Notes: generated by a model from the sequence alone, not told the origin. A stretch of 64,000 nucleotides of DNA from JBHENC01 sp046262295 (GCA_046262295.1 JBHENC010000001.1:124001-188000), one strand, 5' to 3'. Shown: positions 15,980-25,141, counted from the first letter of the stretch. Translations and numbers: made by a program.

Positions 15980-16084
15980 GATTGATGCCGACCTTGCCCG
16001 TTATTATCTGGAAGATTACGAGCGGAGCAAATCATAGTGTTTGTAGATACCTCCGGCTTCTTCAGCGTCAACGACAAATGCTGA
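15939..16084 (+). pseudogene. VapBC toxin-antitoxin remnant
   Basis: A 32-codon frame (15939-16037) ends in DADLARYYLEDYERSKS, like the C-terminal end of a small antitoxin, and its TAG overlaps a GTG (16037) that opens VFVDTSGFFSVNDKC and then stops at 16084. That second peptide is the recognisable first strand of a PIN-domain toxin with its first catalytic Asp. Both genes are reduced to short stumps; the stop-start overlap still shows the ancestral pairing. Opposite in strand to its neighbours. Confidence 0.5.
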
Positions 16085-16230
16085 TAAAATCGCGGATGAT
16101 GCGGGAGCTTGGAACTATTTCCACCTCGTCCAACATTTCTGACAAGACCTCGTTTTGCTGTTGCAGGATTGCGGCAATCAAAAGTTCTAACTCGGCGGCG
16201 GATATCCGGCAGCGGCGTTCAACGCACTCT

Positions 16231-16827
16231 TTACAGATAACGATTAACCACTGCGAGGCGCTTCTGATAAGCTTCGAGAGCGATTTGCACATCCTCTAAG
16301 AAATGCGGCAATTCCTCGAGCAGGAGTGCCTGCGGGCCGTCAACCAGTGCGTGTTCGGGCGACGGGTGAAAGTCCACTAGAATCATATTGGCTCCGGCAA
16401 TCACGCCTTGCGCGGTCGCGTGCATAATATCTAAAACACCTTCCGGGCCGCGACTACGCATTCCCACAGAATGCGAAGGGTCTATGCAAACGGGCATTCG
16501 CGTCAGACGTTTCACTACCGGTATATGTGCAAAGTCTACGAAGTTGCGGTGCGGGTCGCCGATATTCGTTTTCATGCCGCGCAGTCCGAAAATCACTTTG
16601 TGATTGCCTTCGCTCGCAAGGTACTCGGCGGCGTGCAAAGATTCGTCTAAGGTAATACCGAAGCCCCGTTTGAGAAGCACGGGATACTCTTGCTGACGCC
16701 CGACGTTCTTGAGGAGTTCAAAGTTCTGCGTATTGCGTGTGCCGATTTGCAACATCACGCCGGTTGGATGGCCGGTCGTGTTTAGTGCCTCGTTGATTTC
16801 ATCAACATGCGCGGGACAAGCTCGCAA
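16231..16827 (-). pseudogene. aroF: DAHP synthase, C-terminal fragment
   Basis: 198 residues covering the second half of a type I DAHP synthase (AroF/AroA family): LQIGTRNTQNFELLK, KRGFGITLDE, FGLRGMKTNIGDPHRNFVD, CIDPSHSVG and a full C-terminal end. The first 140 or so residues with the PEP-binding start are missing. In front of it, out of frame, lies a prephenate dehydratase fragment (16782-17225). The enzyme makes 3-deoxy-D-arabino-heptulosonate 7-phosphate at the entry of the shikimate pathway. As it stands the protein cannot be complete; a deletion or an assembly join between two aromatic-pathway genes is the simplest reading. Confidence 0.75.
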
Positions 16828-17225
16828 TTCTCACCCAAAAGGCTGCTGGCGGCCTCTTCGCTAAACGCTCCGCGCTCGCCCTGAAAAGCGATGCGCCCTG
16901 CTCGCGCTCTAATGTCCTGCGTTACATTAGTTTCATCCGGGCCGGGTAGCGGAGCATGGAATACGCGCGATTGGCGAAGCCTAATTTCATCTATGATGCA
17001 TTGAAAGATTCGGGCGATGGATTCATTGTTCAAAGGGCCACTGTTTGATTGGCTGACGCGCGCAAGGACTTTGTGTTCGCGGTCGGGATCGTAAAGCGGA
17101 GTCTCATCGCGCCGCTTGAGCATCCCTACTTCGATGGCTAGTTGCGCACGCTCATTCAGCAGGCGCAGCAACTCCCCATCAATAGTATCAATCTGCTTAC
17201 GCCGAGCTTCCAGGTTATCACTCAT
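16782..17225 (-). CDS. pheA: Chorismate mutase with truncated prephenate dehydratase domain
   Basis: 147 residues. Residues 1-90 are an AroQ-type chorismate mutase (ARRKQIDTIDGELLRLLNER, DPDREHKVLARV, IARIFQCIIDEIRLRQ). A linker leads to RIAFQGERGAFSEEAA and CELVPR (residues about 111-139), the first 30 residues of prephenate dehydratase, where the frame breaks into DAHP synthase sequence. So a bifunctional P-protein for phenylalanine synthesis has lost about 250 residues. The mutase part (chorismate to prephenate) could still fold and work. The original gene order pheA then aroF on this strand is likely. Confidence 0.75.
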   Translation of the reverse strand: MSDNLEARRKQIDTIDGELLRLLNERAQLAIEVGMLKRRDETPLYDPDREHKVLARVSQSNSGPLNNESIARIFQCIIDEIRLRQSRVFHAPLPGPDETNVTQDIRARAGRIAFQGERGAFSEEAASSLLGENCELVPRMLMKSTRH

Positions 17226-17370
17226 CGCCGGCCTTCTCCCGCTTACGATTCCTTTACGGAAACATTATACGCGCGCCGTAACTACTCACGACGAACCACA
17301 CTTCCGTTCATCATTCATTACTTCGCATTCACAGCTCTTCTTCGCCTCCCTGTGTTTTTTGGGAATATTC

Positions 17371-18222
17371 TTACTTACTCGGATTGTGTGCGGGCGCAGC
17401 GTGCGCAGCGTGCGCGCTCGCTTTCTTTTGGTGCTCGTGCGTGAAACGGCTTTCGCCCGCCTCCTGCGCACGCGCGAAGTAAAAATCATTGAAGGCAGCG
17501 GTTGAAGGCCTTGCTTTATGTGTAGCGGGATTAGTTATCCCTTTCCGCTTATCAGGTTCTGTCATAATCAACTCATTTCCCGTAAGCAGCGGCGCTATCT
17601 GTGCCGCCTTATTCCCGCCGGAAATTTCCTGCCATGCCGGGCGGCGCGCTTCGTAAGCCGCGAGTTGCGGTGTGTATTGCAGCGTTAGCCCTATATCGTC
17701 GAGACCTTTCATCAAGCAGTCGCGGCGAAAGTCATCAATCGCAAAAGAAGCTTTGAATCCGCCGGTGTCGCTGACCGTGCGCGTTTGTAAATTAATTGTG
17801 ACGCGGTAATCCGTCAACTCTTCGGCACGTCGCATTATCGCTGCGACTTCCGCTTCGGAGAGCGCCACCGGTACGATGCCGTTCTGAAAACAGTTACTCA
17901 CGAAGATGTCTGCGAAAGAAGGCGCGATGATCGCGCGAAAGCTGTAATCCAAAAGCGACCAGGGAGCGTGCTCGCGTGATGAACCGCAACCGAAATTGCG
18001 CCCCGCCAAGAGGATCGTCGCGCCCTGATAACGCGGCTGATTCAGCACAAAGGAGGTATCAAGATCGCCGTTCGGCAGATAGCGCCAATCGTAAAAAAGA
18101 AACTCGCCGAAGCCCGTGCGCTCGACGCGCTTGAGAAACTGTTTCGGGATAATCTGATCCGTATCGATATTGGGCTGATCGAGCGGCACGATCTTTCCAG
18201 TGTGTTTGATAAATGGTTCCAT
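17371..18222 (-). CDS. leuD: 3-isopropylmalate dehydratase small subunit
   Basis: Residues 1-198 are a complete LeuD: VPLDQPNIDTDQIIPKQFLK, GRNFGCGSSREHAPW, FADIFVSNCFQNGI, ending in YEARRPAW, the usual C-terminus. It works with LeuC to isomerise 2- to 3-isopropylmalate in leucine synthesis. Unusually, the frame runs on for 85 more residues (EISGGNKAAQ to AHAAPAHNPSK), basic and Ala/His-rich, not expected in the family; this is probably a lost stop codon or late frameshift. It lies 86 bases downstream of leuC, on the same strand. Confidence 0.92.
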   Translation of the reverse strand: MEPFIKHTGKIVPLDQPNIDTDQIIPKQFLKRVERTGFGEFLFYDWRYLPNGDLDTSFVLNQPRYQGATILLAGRNFGCGSSREHAPWSLLDYSFRAIIAPSFADIFVSNCFQNGIVPVALSEAEVAAIMRRAEELTDYRVTINLQTRTVSDTGGFKASFAIDDFRRDCLMKGLDDIGLTLQYTPQLAAYEARRPAWQEISGGNKAAQIAPLLTGNELIMTEPDKRKGITNPATHKARPSTAAFNDFYFARAQEAGESRFTHEHQKKASAHAAHAAPAHNPSK

Positions 18223-18308
18223 AAGTTTGAAATGATAAATGCGAAACGACGCACACTGCTGAAAGGCAAACTTTTAATTCTTCGCTCGCCACTGCGTAAT
18301 TCTGTCGT

Positions 18309-19727
18309 TTACTTAAACTGCCATGCGCGCACGTCCGTAAAATGTCCTGTGACGGCGGCAGCGGCGGCCATCGCCGGGCTGACGAGATGCGTGCGCCCGC
18401 CGCGTCCCTGTCGGCCTTCAAAGTTGCGGTTGCTTGTGGAAGCGCAACGCTCGCCCGGTTGCAGCGTGTCCGCGTTCATGGCAAGACACATCGAGCAACC
18501 GGACTCGCGCCATTCAAAACCCGCCTCCAAAAAGATTCGATCAAGACCTTCGCTTTCCGCAGCGCGTTTGATGGATTGCGATCCCGGCACAACCATCGCA
18601 TTAACGCTTGTACTAATTTTGTAGCCTTTGACCACGCTCGCCGCCGCACGCAAATCCTCTATGCGCGCGTTGGTGCAAGAGCCTATGAAGACGCGATCAA
18701 TCGTAATGTCCTCGATGCGCGCGCCGGGCGCAAGATTCATGTAATCGAGCGCACGTTGCGCCGCGCGTTGATCTGCATCCGTCTTCGTTTCTTCTGGATA
18801 AGGGATTCGTCCGGTGACGGGTGCGACCATGCCCGGACTCGTTCCCCATGTAACATGCGGAGCAATCGCGCCCGCATCAATTTCTATTGTTTGATCGAAC
18901 ATCGCGTCTTCGTCGCTCGCAAGCGTGCGCCAGTAATCCAGTGCTTCGTTCCACGCCGTGCCGTGTGGAGCGTAGCGACGATTTTCCAGGTAGGCGAACG
19001 TCGTTTCATCCGGCGCGATCATTCCGGCGCGCGCGCCCGCTTCGATACTCATGTTGCAGAGCGTCATGCGGCCTTCCAGCGAAAGCGCGCGCACGGCTTC
19101 GCCCGCATACTCTATGACGTGCCCGGTCGCTCCGGCTGTTCCGATGCGATTAATAATTGCGAGCGCGAGGTCTTTCGCCGTGACGCCTGCGGGCAGCGCG
19201 CCGTGCGTTTGAACGAGCATCGTGCGCGGCACGCTTTGCGGCAATGTTTGCGTGGCGAGCACGTGTTCGACTTCCGAAGTTCCGATGCCGAAAGCGAGCG
19301 CGCCGAAAGCTCCGTGCGTGCTCGTATGGCTGTCGCCGCAAACAATCGTCATGCCGGGGCGTGTCAGTCCCAACTCCGGCCCGATCACGTGGACGATGCC
19401 CTGTTCGGCGGAATCTATATCGAAGAGAGAAATGCCAAACTCCGCACAGTTACGCCGGAGCGCATCAATCTGCGCGGCGGCAATCGGATCAGCGATTGAC
19501 GAGCGGGGAGTCGTCGTCGGCACATTATGGTCAATCGTGGCGACGGTTAAATCAGGCCGCCGGACACGCCGCTCTGCCGCGCGCAACCCGTCAAAGGCCT
19601 GCGGCGAAGTGACTTCGTGAATAAGATGCAAATCAATGTAGAGAAGCGCGGGCGCATTATCCGGCTGGCACACAACGTGCGCATCCCAGAGCTTTGCGAA
19701 CAACGTGCGGGGTGGCTTCGATGGCAT
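18309..19727 (-). CDS. leuC: 3-isopropylmalate dehydratase large subunit
   Basis: 472 residues from MPSKPPRTLFAKLWDAHVV. Iron-sulfur cluster cysteines are in GSCTNARIEDLR and in CSMCLAMN; also present are VCGDSHTSTHGAFGALAFGIGTSEVEHVLATQ-type substrate motifs (split here only for length) and TIDHNVPT. The aconitase-fold enzyme binds a 4Fe-4S cluster and acts as a heterodimer with LeuD. The frame is open further upstream to 19841 but those residues overlap leuB and look non-coding; the chosen ATG lies 23 bases after the leuB stop. Order leuB-leuC-leuD indicates one transcript. Confidence 0.93.
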   Translation of the reverse strand: MPSKPPRTLFAKLWDAHVVCQPDNAPALLYIDLHLIHEVTSPQAFDGLRAAERRVRRPDLTVATIDHNVPTTTPRSSIADPIAAAQIDALRRNCAEFGISLFDIDSAEQGIVHVIGPELGLTRPGMTIVCGDSHTSTHGAFGALAFGIGTSEVEHVLATQTLPQSVPRTMLVQTHGALPAGVTAKDLALAIINRIGTAGATGHVIEYAGEAVRALSLEGRMTLCNMSIEAGARAGMIAPDETTFAYLENRRYAPHGTAWNEALDYWRTLASDEDAMFDQTIEIDAGAIAPHVTWGTSPGMVAPVTGRIPYPEETKTDADQRAAQRALDYMNLAPGARIEDITIDRVFIGSCTNARIEDLRAAASVVKGYKISTSVNAMVVPGSQSIKRAAESEGLDRIFLEAGFEWRESGCSMCLAMNADTLQPGERCASTSNRNFEGRQGRGGRTHLVSPAMAAAAAVTGHFTDVRAWQFK

Positions 19728-19750
19728 ATAGGCGATACGATTTTCTTTCA

Positions 19751-20841
19751 CTACACGGCATGATAAGCATGGCGCATATCGGCAACTTCGGCGAGCGTTT
19801 CCGTCACCAAAGTACCCATTTCGGCGGTCGAGACAACGCACTTGCCGTTTGCGCCGTGATCTAAATCAGGCGTGCGATAGCCCGCGTCCAACACTACGCG
19901 AATAGCTTGCTCAACGTCCTGCGCCTCACGTTCGAGATGCGCCGTATGACGCAAGAGAAGCGCCGCCGAAGCGATTGCGCCGAGCGGATTGGCGATTCCA
20001 CGCCCCGCGATGTCCGGGGCTGAACCATGCACAGGCTCGTACAAATCAACCGCGCCGCCGACACAGGCCGAAGCGAGCATCCCGAGCGACCCGGCGATCA
20101 CCGCCGCTTCATCCGACAGAATATCGCCGAAGAGATTTTCCGTCAGGATCACATCAAACGCGCGCGGTTTCATCATTAACTGCATCGCACACGTGTCAAC
20201 ATATAGATGATCGAGTGTTACATCGGGATAATCGAGCGCGATGCGTGCGACTGTCTCGCGCCACAACTGCGAAGTCTCCAGCACGTTCGCTTTATCAACG
20301 GAAGTTACTTTGCGGCGACGCACGAGCGCAGCACGAAAAGCTTGATGGGCGACCCGCTCAACTTCTTCGACCGAGTAGCGCATCGTATTGAAAGCGCCGG
20401 TAGCAGCGTGGTCTTCGCCTTCACTCTTTATAAAAGCGCGCGGCTCGCCAAAGTAAAGCCCGCCGAGAAGCTCGCGCACGATCAGTAAATCCGTGCCTTC
20501 GATTACGTCCGCACGAAGCGGCGAACAGTCGGCAGTGGCTTCGTAAGAAACAACGGGGCGCAGGTTTGCATACCCGCCAAGCGCCTGCCGCAAAAGCAGC
20601 AAGCCCGCTTCGGGGCGTCGTTCCGGCGCAAATTTATCGAAAGCGGATCGCCGACAGCGCCAAGCAACACCGCGTCGCTCGCAAGACACGCATCAAGCGT
20701 GGCGGGCGGCAACGGCGTGTTTGTATCTTTAATTGCCACGCCACCGATTAGCTTTTTGTCAAAACGAAGCTCATGCCCGTAAAGCTCTGCAATGGGCAAT
20801 AAGCACGCGACGGCGAATTTGCCGGAGCAATGCGTTTTCAA
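19751..20841 (-). pseudogene. leuB: 3-isopropylmalate dehydrogenase, frameshifted
   Basis: Two frames together make LeuB. Upstream: IAELYGHELRFDKKLIGG to DAVLLGAVGDP (from about 20770). Downstream: FDKFAPERRPEAGLLLLRQ, VRELLGGLYFGEPR, VDTCAMQLMMKPRAFDVI, NLFGDILSDEAA and EPVHGSAPDIAG to the stop at 19751. The join needs one extra base in the GATCCGCTTTCGAT stretch near 20640-20646. In addition the start lacks the LPGDGIGPE nucleotide-binding motif; only MKTHCSGKFAVACLLP precedes IAELYG, so some 20 residues are missing. LeuB oxidises 3-isopropylmalate with NAD. With two defects this copy looks inactive, unless both are assembly errors. Confidence 0.85.
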
Positions 20842-20961
20842 TCCTTGACTTGAACGAACGCGCGAAGCGTTCTGTAAATCTGTTTTTTGGTAACTGTTCA
20901 GATACGGTCCGGGCTAAATTAATTGAACAAGAAGTTACCTTTCACTTATCGCCTTTGCTGC

Positions 20962-21717
20962 TCATGGCCGTTCCAGCTGAGGAATGACTTCCAGTAATTC
21001 CATCACCACCGGACTCGCCGGATACCGATAAACATCCTGTGGCGCTCCGATCTGCTCGATTCTTCCCTCGCGCACGATTGCCAGCCGATGACCAATGGCG
21101 AACGCATCGGTCAGGTTATGGGTCACATAGATGACGATCAACTGTTCTTCCTGTTGCAACTCAACCATGTCCTGATGTAGCTGTTTGCGCATCACACTAT
21201 CGAGCGCGGAGAAAGGCTCATCCATCAGCAGCACACGCGGATTCATCGCCAGAGCACGCGCAATCGCCACCCGCTGTTGTTGCCCGCCCGACAATTCATG
21301 CGGGTAGCGTGTAGCCAACTCCGCGAGGCGCATCCTCTTCAACAGTTCTTGCGCTCGCTCGCTCGCTGAAGAGTGCTGTCGCCACAAGGCGAAGGCAACA
21401 TTCTCTAAAGCTGTGAGATGAGGAAACAGCGCGTACTGTTGGAAGATATAACCGACGCGCCGCTCGCGCGCCGGAAGATTGAAAGCCCGGTGGTCGCGCG
21501 CCCCATCGGATTTGCGGAAGAACACTTCGCCGTCAAGGGTGATCTCGCCCGCGTCCGGCGTCACGAGTCCGGCAATCGCATTGAGCGTCTGCGTTTTGCC
21601 AGACCCGGAGGGGCCGAACAGCACGAGTATCTCCGCGCCCACTTCCATCTGCACGGACAGATTGAAAGTGGCTAAACGCTTTTCGATATTTACCTTGAGG
21701 CGCGGTGTATTCATCAC
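20962..21717 (-). CDS. modC: Molybdate ABC transporter ATPase
   Basis: 251 residues: Walker A GPSGSGKT (35-42), Q-loop Gln93/94, signature LSGGQQQR (142-149), Walker B LLMDE (163-167), switch His200. It lacks the C-terminal molybdate-binding TOBE domain of longer ModC proteins and is close to the short form. It follows modB with an 8-base gap. Powers molybdate (or tungstate) import together with ModA and ModB. Assignment to molybdate rests on the neighbours. Confidence 0.9.
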   Translation of the reverse strand: MMNTPRLKVNIEKRLATFNLSVQMEVGAEILVLFGPSGSGKTQTLNAIAGLVTPDAGEITLDGEVFFRKSDGARDHRAFNLPARERRVGYIFQQYALFPHLTALENVAFALWRQHSSASERAQELLKRMRLAELATRYPHELSGGQQQRVAIARALAMNPRVLLMDEPFSALDSVMRKQLHQDMVELQQEEQLIVIYVTHNLTDAFAIGHRLAIVREGRIEQIGAPQDVYRYPASPVVMELLEVIPQLERP

Positions 21718-21725
21718 AATATCGC

Positions 21726-22391
21726 TTACCGGAGATCGGCTCTCCGTCTATGCGCGGGCTGTTCAAGTCTGCGCACGCACCACAGGCCGACGAAGGCGAG
21801 GCCGGTCATCACCATGACCATCACGTTAGCCTGCTCGTAGCGCCGCGCCTGCACCGCGTCGTAAATCGCCAGCGGCAGCGTCTGTGTCTGACCGGGAATG
21901 TTTCCCGCAACCATGAGCGTCGCGCCGAACTCGCCGAGCGCACGCGCCGCCCCTAAAATCAATCCTGCGATGATGCCGCGACGCGCGAGCGGCAGCGTCA
22001 CACGCCACAGTATCTCCAACTCCGACGAGCCGAGCGTCCGGGCGGCATTCTCCAACACCGGATCAACATTCGCTATCGCCGCCCGCGCCGCCTGCACCAT
22101 CAACGGCAACCCGACCACCGCCGAGGCAATGGCCGCCGCCGGCCACGTAAACAGTGTTTGCAGATGAAACCATTCGACCGCCGGGCTGCCGCGCCCTAAA
22201 GCGAGTAAGAGAAAATAGCCGATGACGCTCGGCGGCAGCACGAGCGGCAGGAAGATGATCGTCTCGATGATAATCTGCCCGCGAAATTTGTAGCGCGCCA
22301 AAAGCACCCCGAGCGCGAGACCGACCATGAACAGCGCGCCGGTCGCCACGACCGCCACTTGCAGTGAAAGCCGGAGCGCCGACCAGTTCAT
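21726..22391 (-). CDS. modB: Molybdate ABC transporter permease
   Basis: 221 residues with five or more transmembrane helices and the binding-protein-dependent transport signature (RTLGSSELEILWRVTLPLA, GARALGEFGATLMVAGN). The last motif, ALGEFGATLM, is typical of ModB. The start overlaps the modA stop by four bases (ATGA), indicating translational coupling. Inner-membrane channel part of the transporter. Confidence 0.92.
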   Translation of the reverse strand: MNWSALRLSLQVAVVATGALFMVGLALGVLLARYKFRGQIIIETIIFLPLVLPPSVIGYFLLLALGRGSPAVEWFHLQTLFTWPAAAIASAVVGLPLMVQAARAAIANVDPVLENAARTLGSSELEILWRVTLPLARRGIIAGLILGAARALGEFGATLMVAGNIPGQTQTLPLAIYDAVQARRYEQANVMVMVMTGLAFVGLWCVRRLEQPAHRRRADLR

Positions 22392-23200
22392 TTAACAGGC
22401 TCCTCGCCCCGCAAGACAAAGCCGTATTTACGCATCACGGCGCGCCCCTGCAAAGAGTTGATGAAGGCGGCGAAGCGTCGCGCCTCTTGCTCGTTCCGTG
22501 AGACTCGGATCACCGCCAGCGCCTGATTCAGCGGTTGATGCAACTCGGCAGGAATCAGCACCCAACGCCCTTTGCTCTGCGTGCTGAGAGACAACGCGAC
22601 GATGGCCGCGTCCACATTACCGCTCTCTGCATACTGTAGCGTCTGGCTGATGTTTTCACCGAAGACGAGCTTTGGGGAAACCGCCTCCCAGACCCGGGCC
22701 GATTGCAGTGACTCGCGGGCGGCGCTGCCATAGGGCGCGTGCTCCGGGTTGGCGATGGCGATTTTCTTGAATTCGGGGCGCGCGAGGTCTTCGACGCGCT
22801 CTAGTTTGAGTGAACTATCGTTGCGCGTCCAGAGCGTGATGCGTCCCTGCGCGTACAGAGCCTTCGTGTCGGGGAGGATGAGATTCTTCTTCTCCAAATT
22901 TTCGACGAAAGAGATATTGGCGGCGGCGAAGAGATCAACCGGCGCGTCTTGTTCGATCTGCTGCGTTAGTTGCCCGGTCGAGCCGAAGTTGAAAGTTACT
23001 TTCGCGCCGCCCTGCTGCTCGAACAGCTTGCCTAGTTCTTGGAATGCGGGCGTCAGATCGGCGGCGGCCGAAACTGTGAGAGTTGGCTGAGCGACTGGCT
23101 TACGGCTGCCGTCACCCGCACAGGACGCGAAGAGCATGATTATTATTGCGAGGATGGAAAGCATGGATGATGGGGAGCGATTGGGAATACTGATCGTCAT
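22388..23200 (-). CDS. modA: Molybdate-binding lipoprotein
   Basis: 270 residues. N-terminal hydrophobic helix ending in a lipobox-like LFASC (Cys at about 27), then the ModA fold: LTVSAAADLTPAFQELG, FNFGSTGQLTQQIEQDAPVDLFAAA, GRITLWTRND, EHAPYGSAARESLQ. Captures molybdate outside the inner membrane and passes it to ModB. First gene of the modABC operon. Molybdate rather than tungstate or sulfate is inferred from AAADL and STGQL motifs. Confidence 0.92.
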   Translation of the reverse strand: MTISIPNRSPSSMLSILAIIIMLFASCAGDGSRKPVAQPTLTVSAAADLTPAFQELGKLFEQQGGAKVTFNFGSTGQLTQQIEQDAPVDLFAAANISFVENLEKKNLILPDTKALYAQGRITLWTRNDSSLKLERVEDLARPEFKKIAIANPEHAPYGSAARESLQSARVWEAVSPKLVFGENISQTLQYAESGNVDAAIVALSLSTQSKGRWVLIPAELHQPLNQALAVIRVSRNEQEARRFAAFINSLQGRAVMRKYGFVLRGEEPVK

Positions 23201-23226
23201 TTTTCAGTGCCCTTGAGAAACAGAAG

Positions 23227-23571
23227 CTATAATAAGCGAAGCGCCGCCCCTTCCGCTTGCTCGCTAATATAGAAGGAGGCTTCGCCTGCATCAACCGGGG
23301 CAATGTCGGTCGTTAAGCCATACACAAAATGCGAGGCGAGCGCATAAGCGTGCGTCGAGAGCGGATACTCTGTCGGCGACTTCGATAATCCGAGCGCGGG
23401 CACGGCGGCGTCATCGGCGATTAACCAGACGGCTGCGCCGAAAGGAATGCCTGCGCCGACGGTGACGACGGGCACGAGTTCTGCCGTCACTCCGTAGATT
23501 GCGCCCGATGTCGCGCCCATCGCCGGACTCAGCCGCCCGCCGACGAGATTACACAAGCTAAGTCTCGCCAT
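23227..23571 (-). CDS. DUF1440-like membrane protein, N-terminally truncated
   Basis: 114 residues resembling the C-terminal two thirds of DUF1440/YagU-type proteins: LSPAMGATSGAIYGV, GIPFGAAVWLIADDAAVPALG, PTEYPLSTHAYALASHFVYG. These are amphipathic membrane helices with a conserved PxxYPLxxH motif. Relatives are longer (about 170 residues), and the expected first helix is absent, so the start may be lost or frameshifted. Function unknown. Lies between modA and a DUF4440 gene on the same strand. Confidence 0.55.
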   Translation of the reverse strand: MARLSLCNLVGGRLSPAMGATSGAIYGVTAELVPVVTVGAGIPFGAAVWLIADDAAVPALGLSKSPTEYPLSTHAYALASHFVYGLTTDIAPVDAGEASFYISEQAEGAALRLL

Positions 23572-23635
23572 TCAAGGTTGATGAAAAGCAAGCTAAGGCG
23601 GGTCGGCTGGAAGGACTTGTTAGCCCGCGTGTTGG

Positions 23636-24136
23636 TTATGGCAAAGTTTCGGGGCAAAGTCGTTGCGGAAACGGACTACCAATCGGTCGAATGACGCTGT
23701 AATGAGTAGAAACCGCTTGCCATTTGCCCTTCCTTTTAATCCAAACACGAGTCGCGCGGAATTGATAGGGCGTTAGCGTCACTCGGTTCGTCATTACTGC
23801 CGTGTCTCCGCCATATACTTTAACGACATATTCATCTTCTACATACTTGCCATCGTTATACGGTCCCATCTCCGCTAATAATTCCGCCTTGTTTCGGATG
23901 CGTCCATTCGAAGATATATCCGTGTAGTCATCGGCTATGTAAGGACTCACGGCTGCTACATCTTTACGCTTACTCGCTACGGTGAGTTCTTTATCAAGTT
24001 TAATCAGTTCTTCAGCAATCTTCTGGTCTTGGCTTTTCTTTCCATTATTACTCTGACTAAGAGCAACAGACGAAACTATGAGCAACAAAGCAAGTAAAGT
24101 GAATGCGAATCTCACAAGTTTCTCCTCACTGTTCAT
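23636..24136 (-). CDS. Secreted DUF4440 (SnoaL/NTF2-like) protein
   Basis: 166 residues: a signal peptide (FAFTLLALLLIVSSVALSQS, about 10-29), then an NTF2-like cone fold (IAEELIKLDKELTVASKRKD, YIADDYTDISSNG, DEYVVKVYGGDTAVMTNR, WIKRKGKWQAVSTHYS). The family is diverse and often has no catalytic role that can be read from sequence. Expected outside the inner membrane. Stands alone. Confidence 0.85.
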   Translation of the reverse strand: MNSEEKLVRFAFTLLALLLIVSSVALSQSNNGKKSQDQKIAEELIKLDKELTVASKRKDVAAVSPYIADDYTDISSNGRIRNKAELLAEMGPYNDGKYVEDEYVVKVYGGDTAVMTNRVTLTPYQFRATRVWIKRKGKWQAVSTHYSVIRPIGSPFPQRLCPETLP

Positions 24137-24298
24137 CTACATTTCAGCAATCCTAGCACAATCCTCTTACCACAAAGGAAGCGGGCTAACGTGTAATGCA
24201 CCGCATTGCCCGCCGGGTCTTTCTCACGTTTAGTTAATTTGTGGTCAAAAACATTTTCGGATTCTCAAGCGCGCATTATCAGCCCTGCAATTTAACGG

Positions 24299-25141
24299 CT
24301 ACCGCGCCGCGTTACCCACTGACTGACCCAGAAACGCGAGTAGATCGTTTGTCAATCGCTCCTTGTGCGTGGCGAACAGGCCATGAGGTGCGCCGTCGTA
24401 CTCGATCAGTTTGGCATTACTAATACCATGCGCCGCAGCGCGCCCGCTCGCATCAATCGGCACAGTCTGGTCAGCGGTTCCGTGAATAATCAATGTCGGC
24501 ACAGAGAAACTCGGAAGGTCAGGCCGGAAATCCGTTGTCGCAAATGCTTTGGCACACTCGAGCGTCGCTTTGAGGCTCGCCTGCATCGCCACGTTGCGCG
24601 ACGTTTCGAGCACCTCGTCGCTCACCGGCTGTGACACCAGACCGACGCCGTAAAAATTCTTGAAGAAGCCCGCGAAGAAATGCGCGCGGTCTTGCTTTAT
24701 GCCCTCGGTCATCTGCGCAAACGTCGCCTCATCAGTGCCGCCGGGATTGTCAGCGGTTTTGAGCATATACGGTACGATTGATGAAACGAGTACGGCTTGA
24801 GAAACATTCTTTCCCTTGTGCCGTGACATATAACGTGCGACCTCGCCGCCGCCCATCGAAAAGCCGACGAGAGTCGCGTCGGTCGCGCCCGTCTCTTCAA
24901 TCACGGCGGCGAGATCGTCGGCCAGCGTATCGTAGTCGTAACCGTCCCAGGGTTGATCTGAACGACCGAAGCCGCGTCGGTCGTAAGCAATCGCGCGAAG
25001 GCCTGCGTCGGCAATCGCTATCGCCTGATCGTCCCAGCTATCCGCTGAAAGCGGCCAGCCGTGCAAGAGGATTACGGGACGCCCCGCGCCCCAGTCTTTG
25101 ACGTAAAGTTTCGTGTTGTCGCGTGTCGTAATGTATGTCAT
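24299..25141 (-). CDS. Alpha/beta hydrolase, chloroperoxidase/esterase type
   Basis: 280 residues, complete. Oxyanion HGWPLSADSW, nucleophile Ser95 in GFSMGG, acid Asp224 in HGTADQTVP, His253 in GAPHGLFATH. The whole sequence is close to cofactor-free non-heme haloperoxidases and aryl esterases; the natural reaction is likely ester hydrolysis, with perhydrolase activity as a side reaction. Cytoplasmic, no signal peptide. Confidence 0.9.
   Translation of the reverse strand: MTYITTRDNTKLYVKDWGAGRPVILLHGWPLSADSWDDQAIAIADAGLRAIAYDRRGFGRSDQPWDGYDYDTLADDLAAVIEETGATDATLVGFSMGGGEVARYMSRHKGKNVSQAVLVSSIVPYMLKTADNPGGTDEATFAQMTEGIKQDRAHFFAGFFKNFYGVGLVSQPVSDEVLETSRNVAMQASLKATLECAKAFATTDFRPDLPSFSVPTLIIHGTADQTVPIDASGRAAAHGISNAKLIEYDGAPHGLFATHKERLTNDLLAFLGQSVGNAAR

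Noticed and set aside
16068..16292. 74-residue minus-strand frame with CKECVERRCRISAAELELL
   Set aside because: It overlaps the DAHP synthase end and a toxin-antitoxin remnant; the Cys pattern is suggestive but no family is recognised and the start is unclear.
18342..19499. Long plus-strand frame of 385 codons
   Set aside because: It is antisense to leuC, Arg/Ala-rich and without family resemblance; leuC on the other strand is certain.
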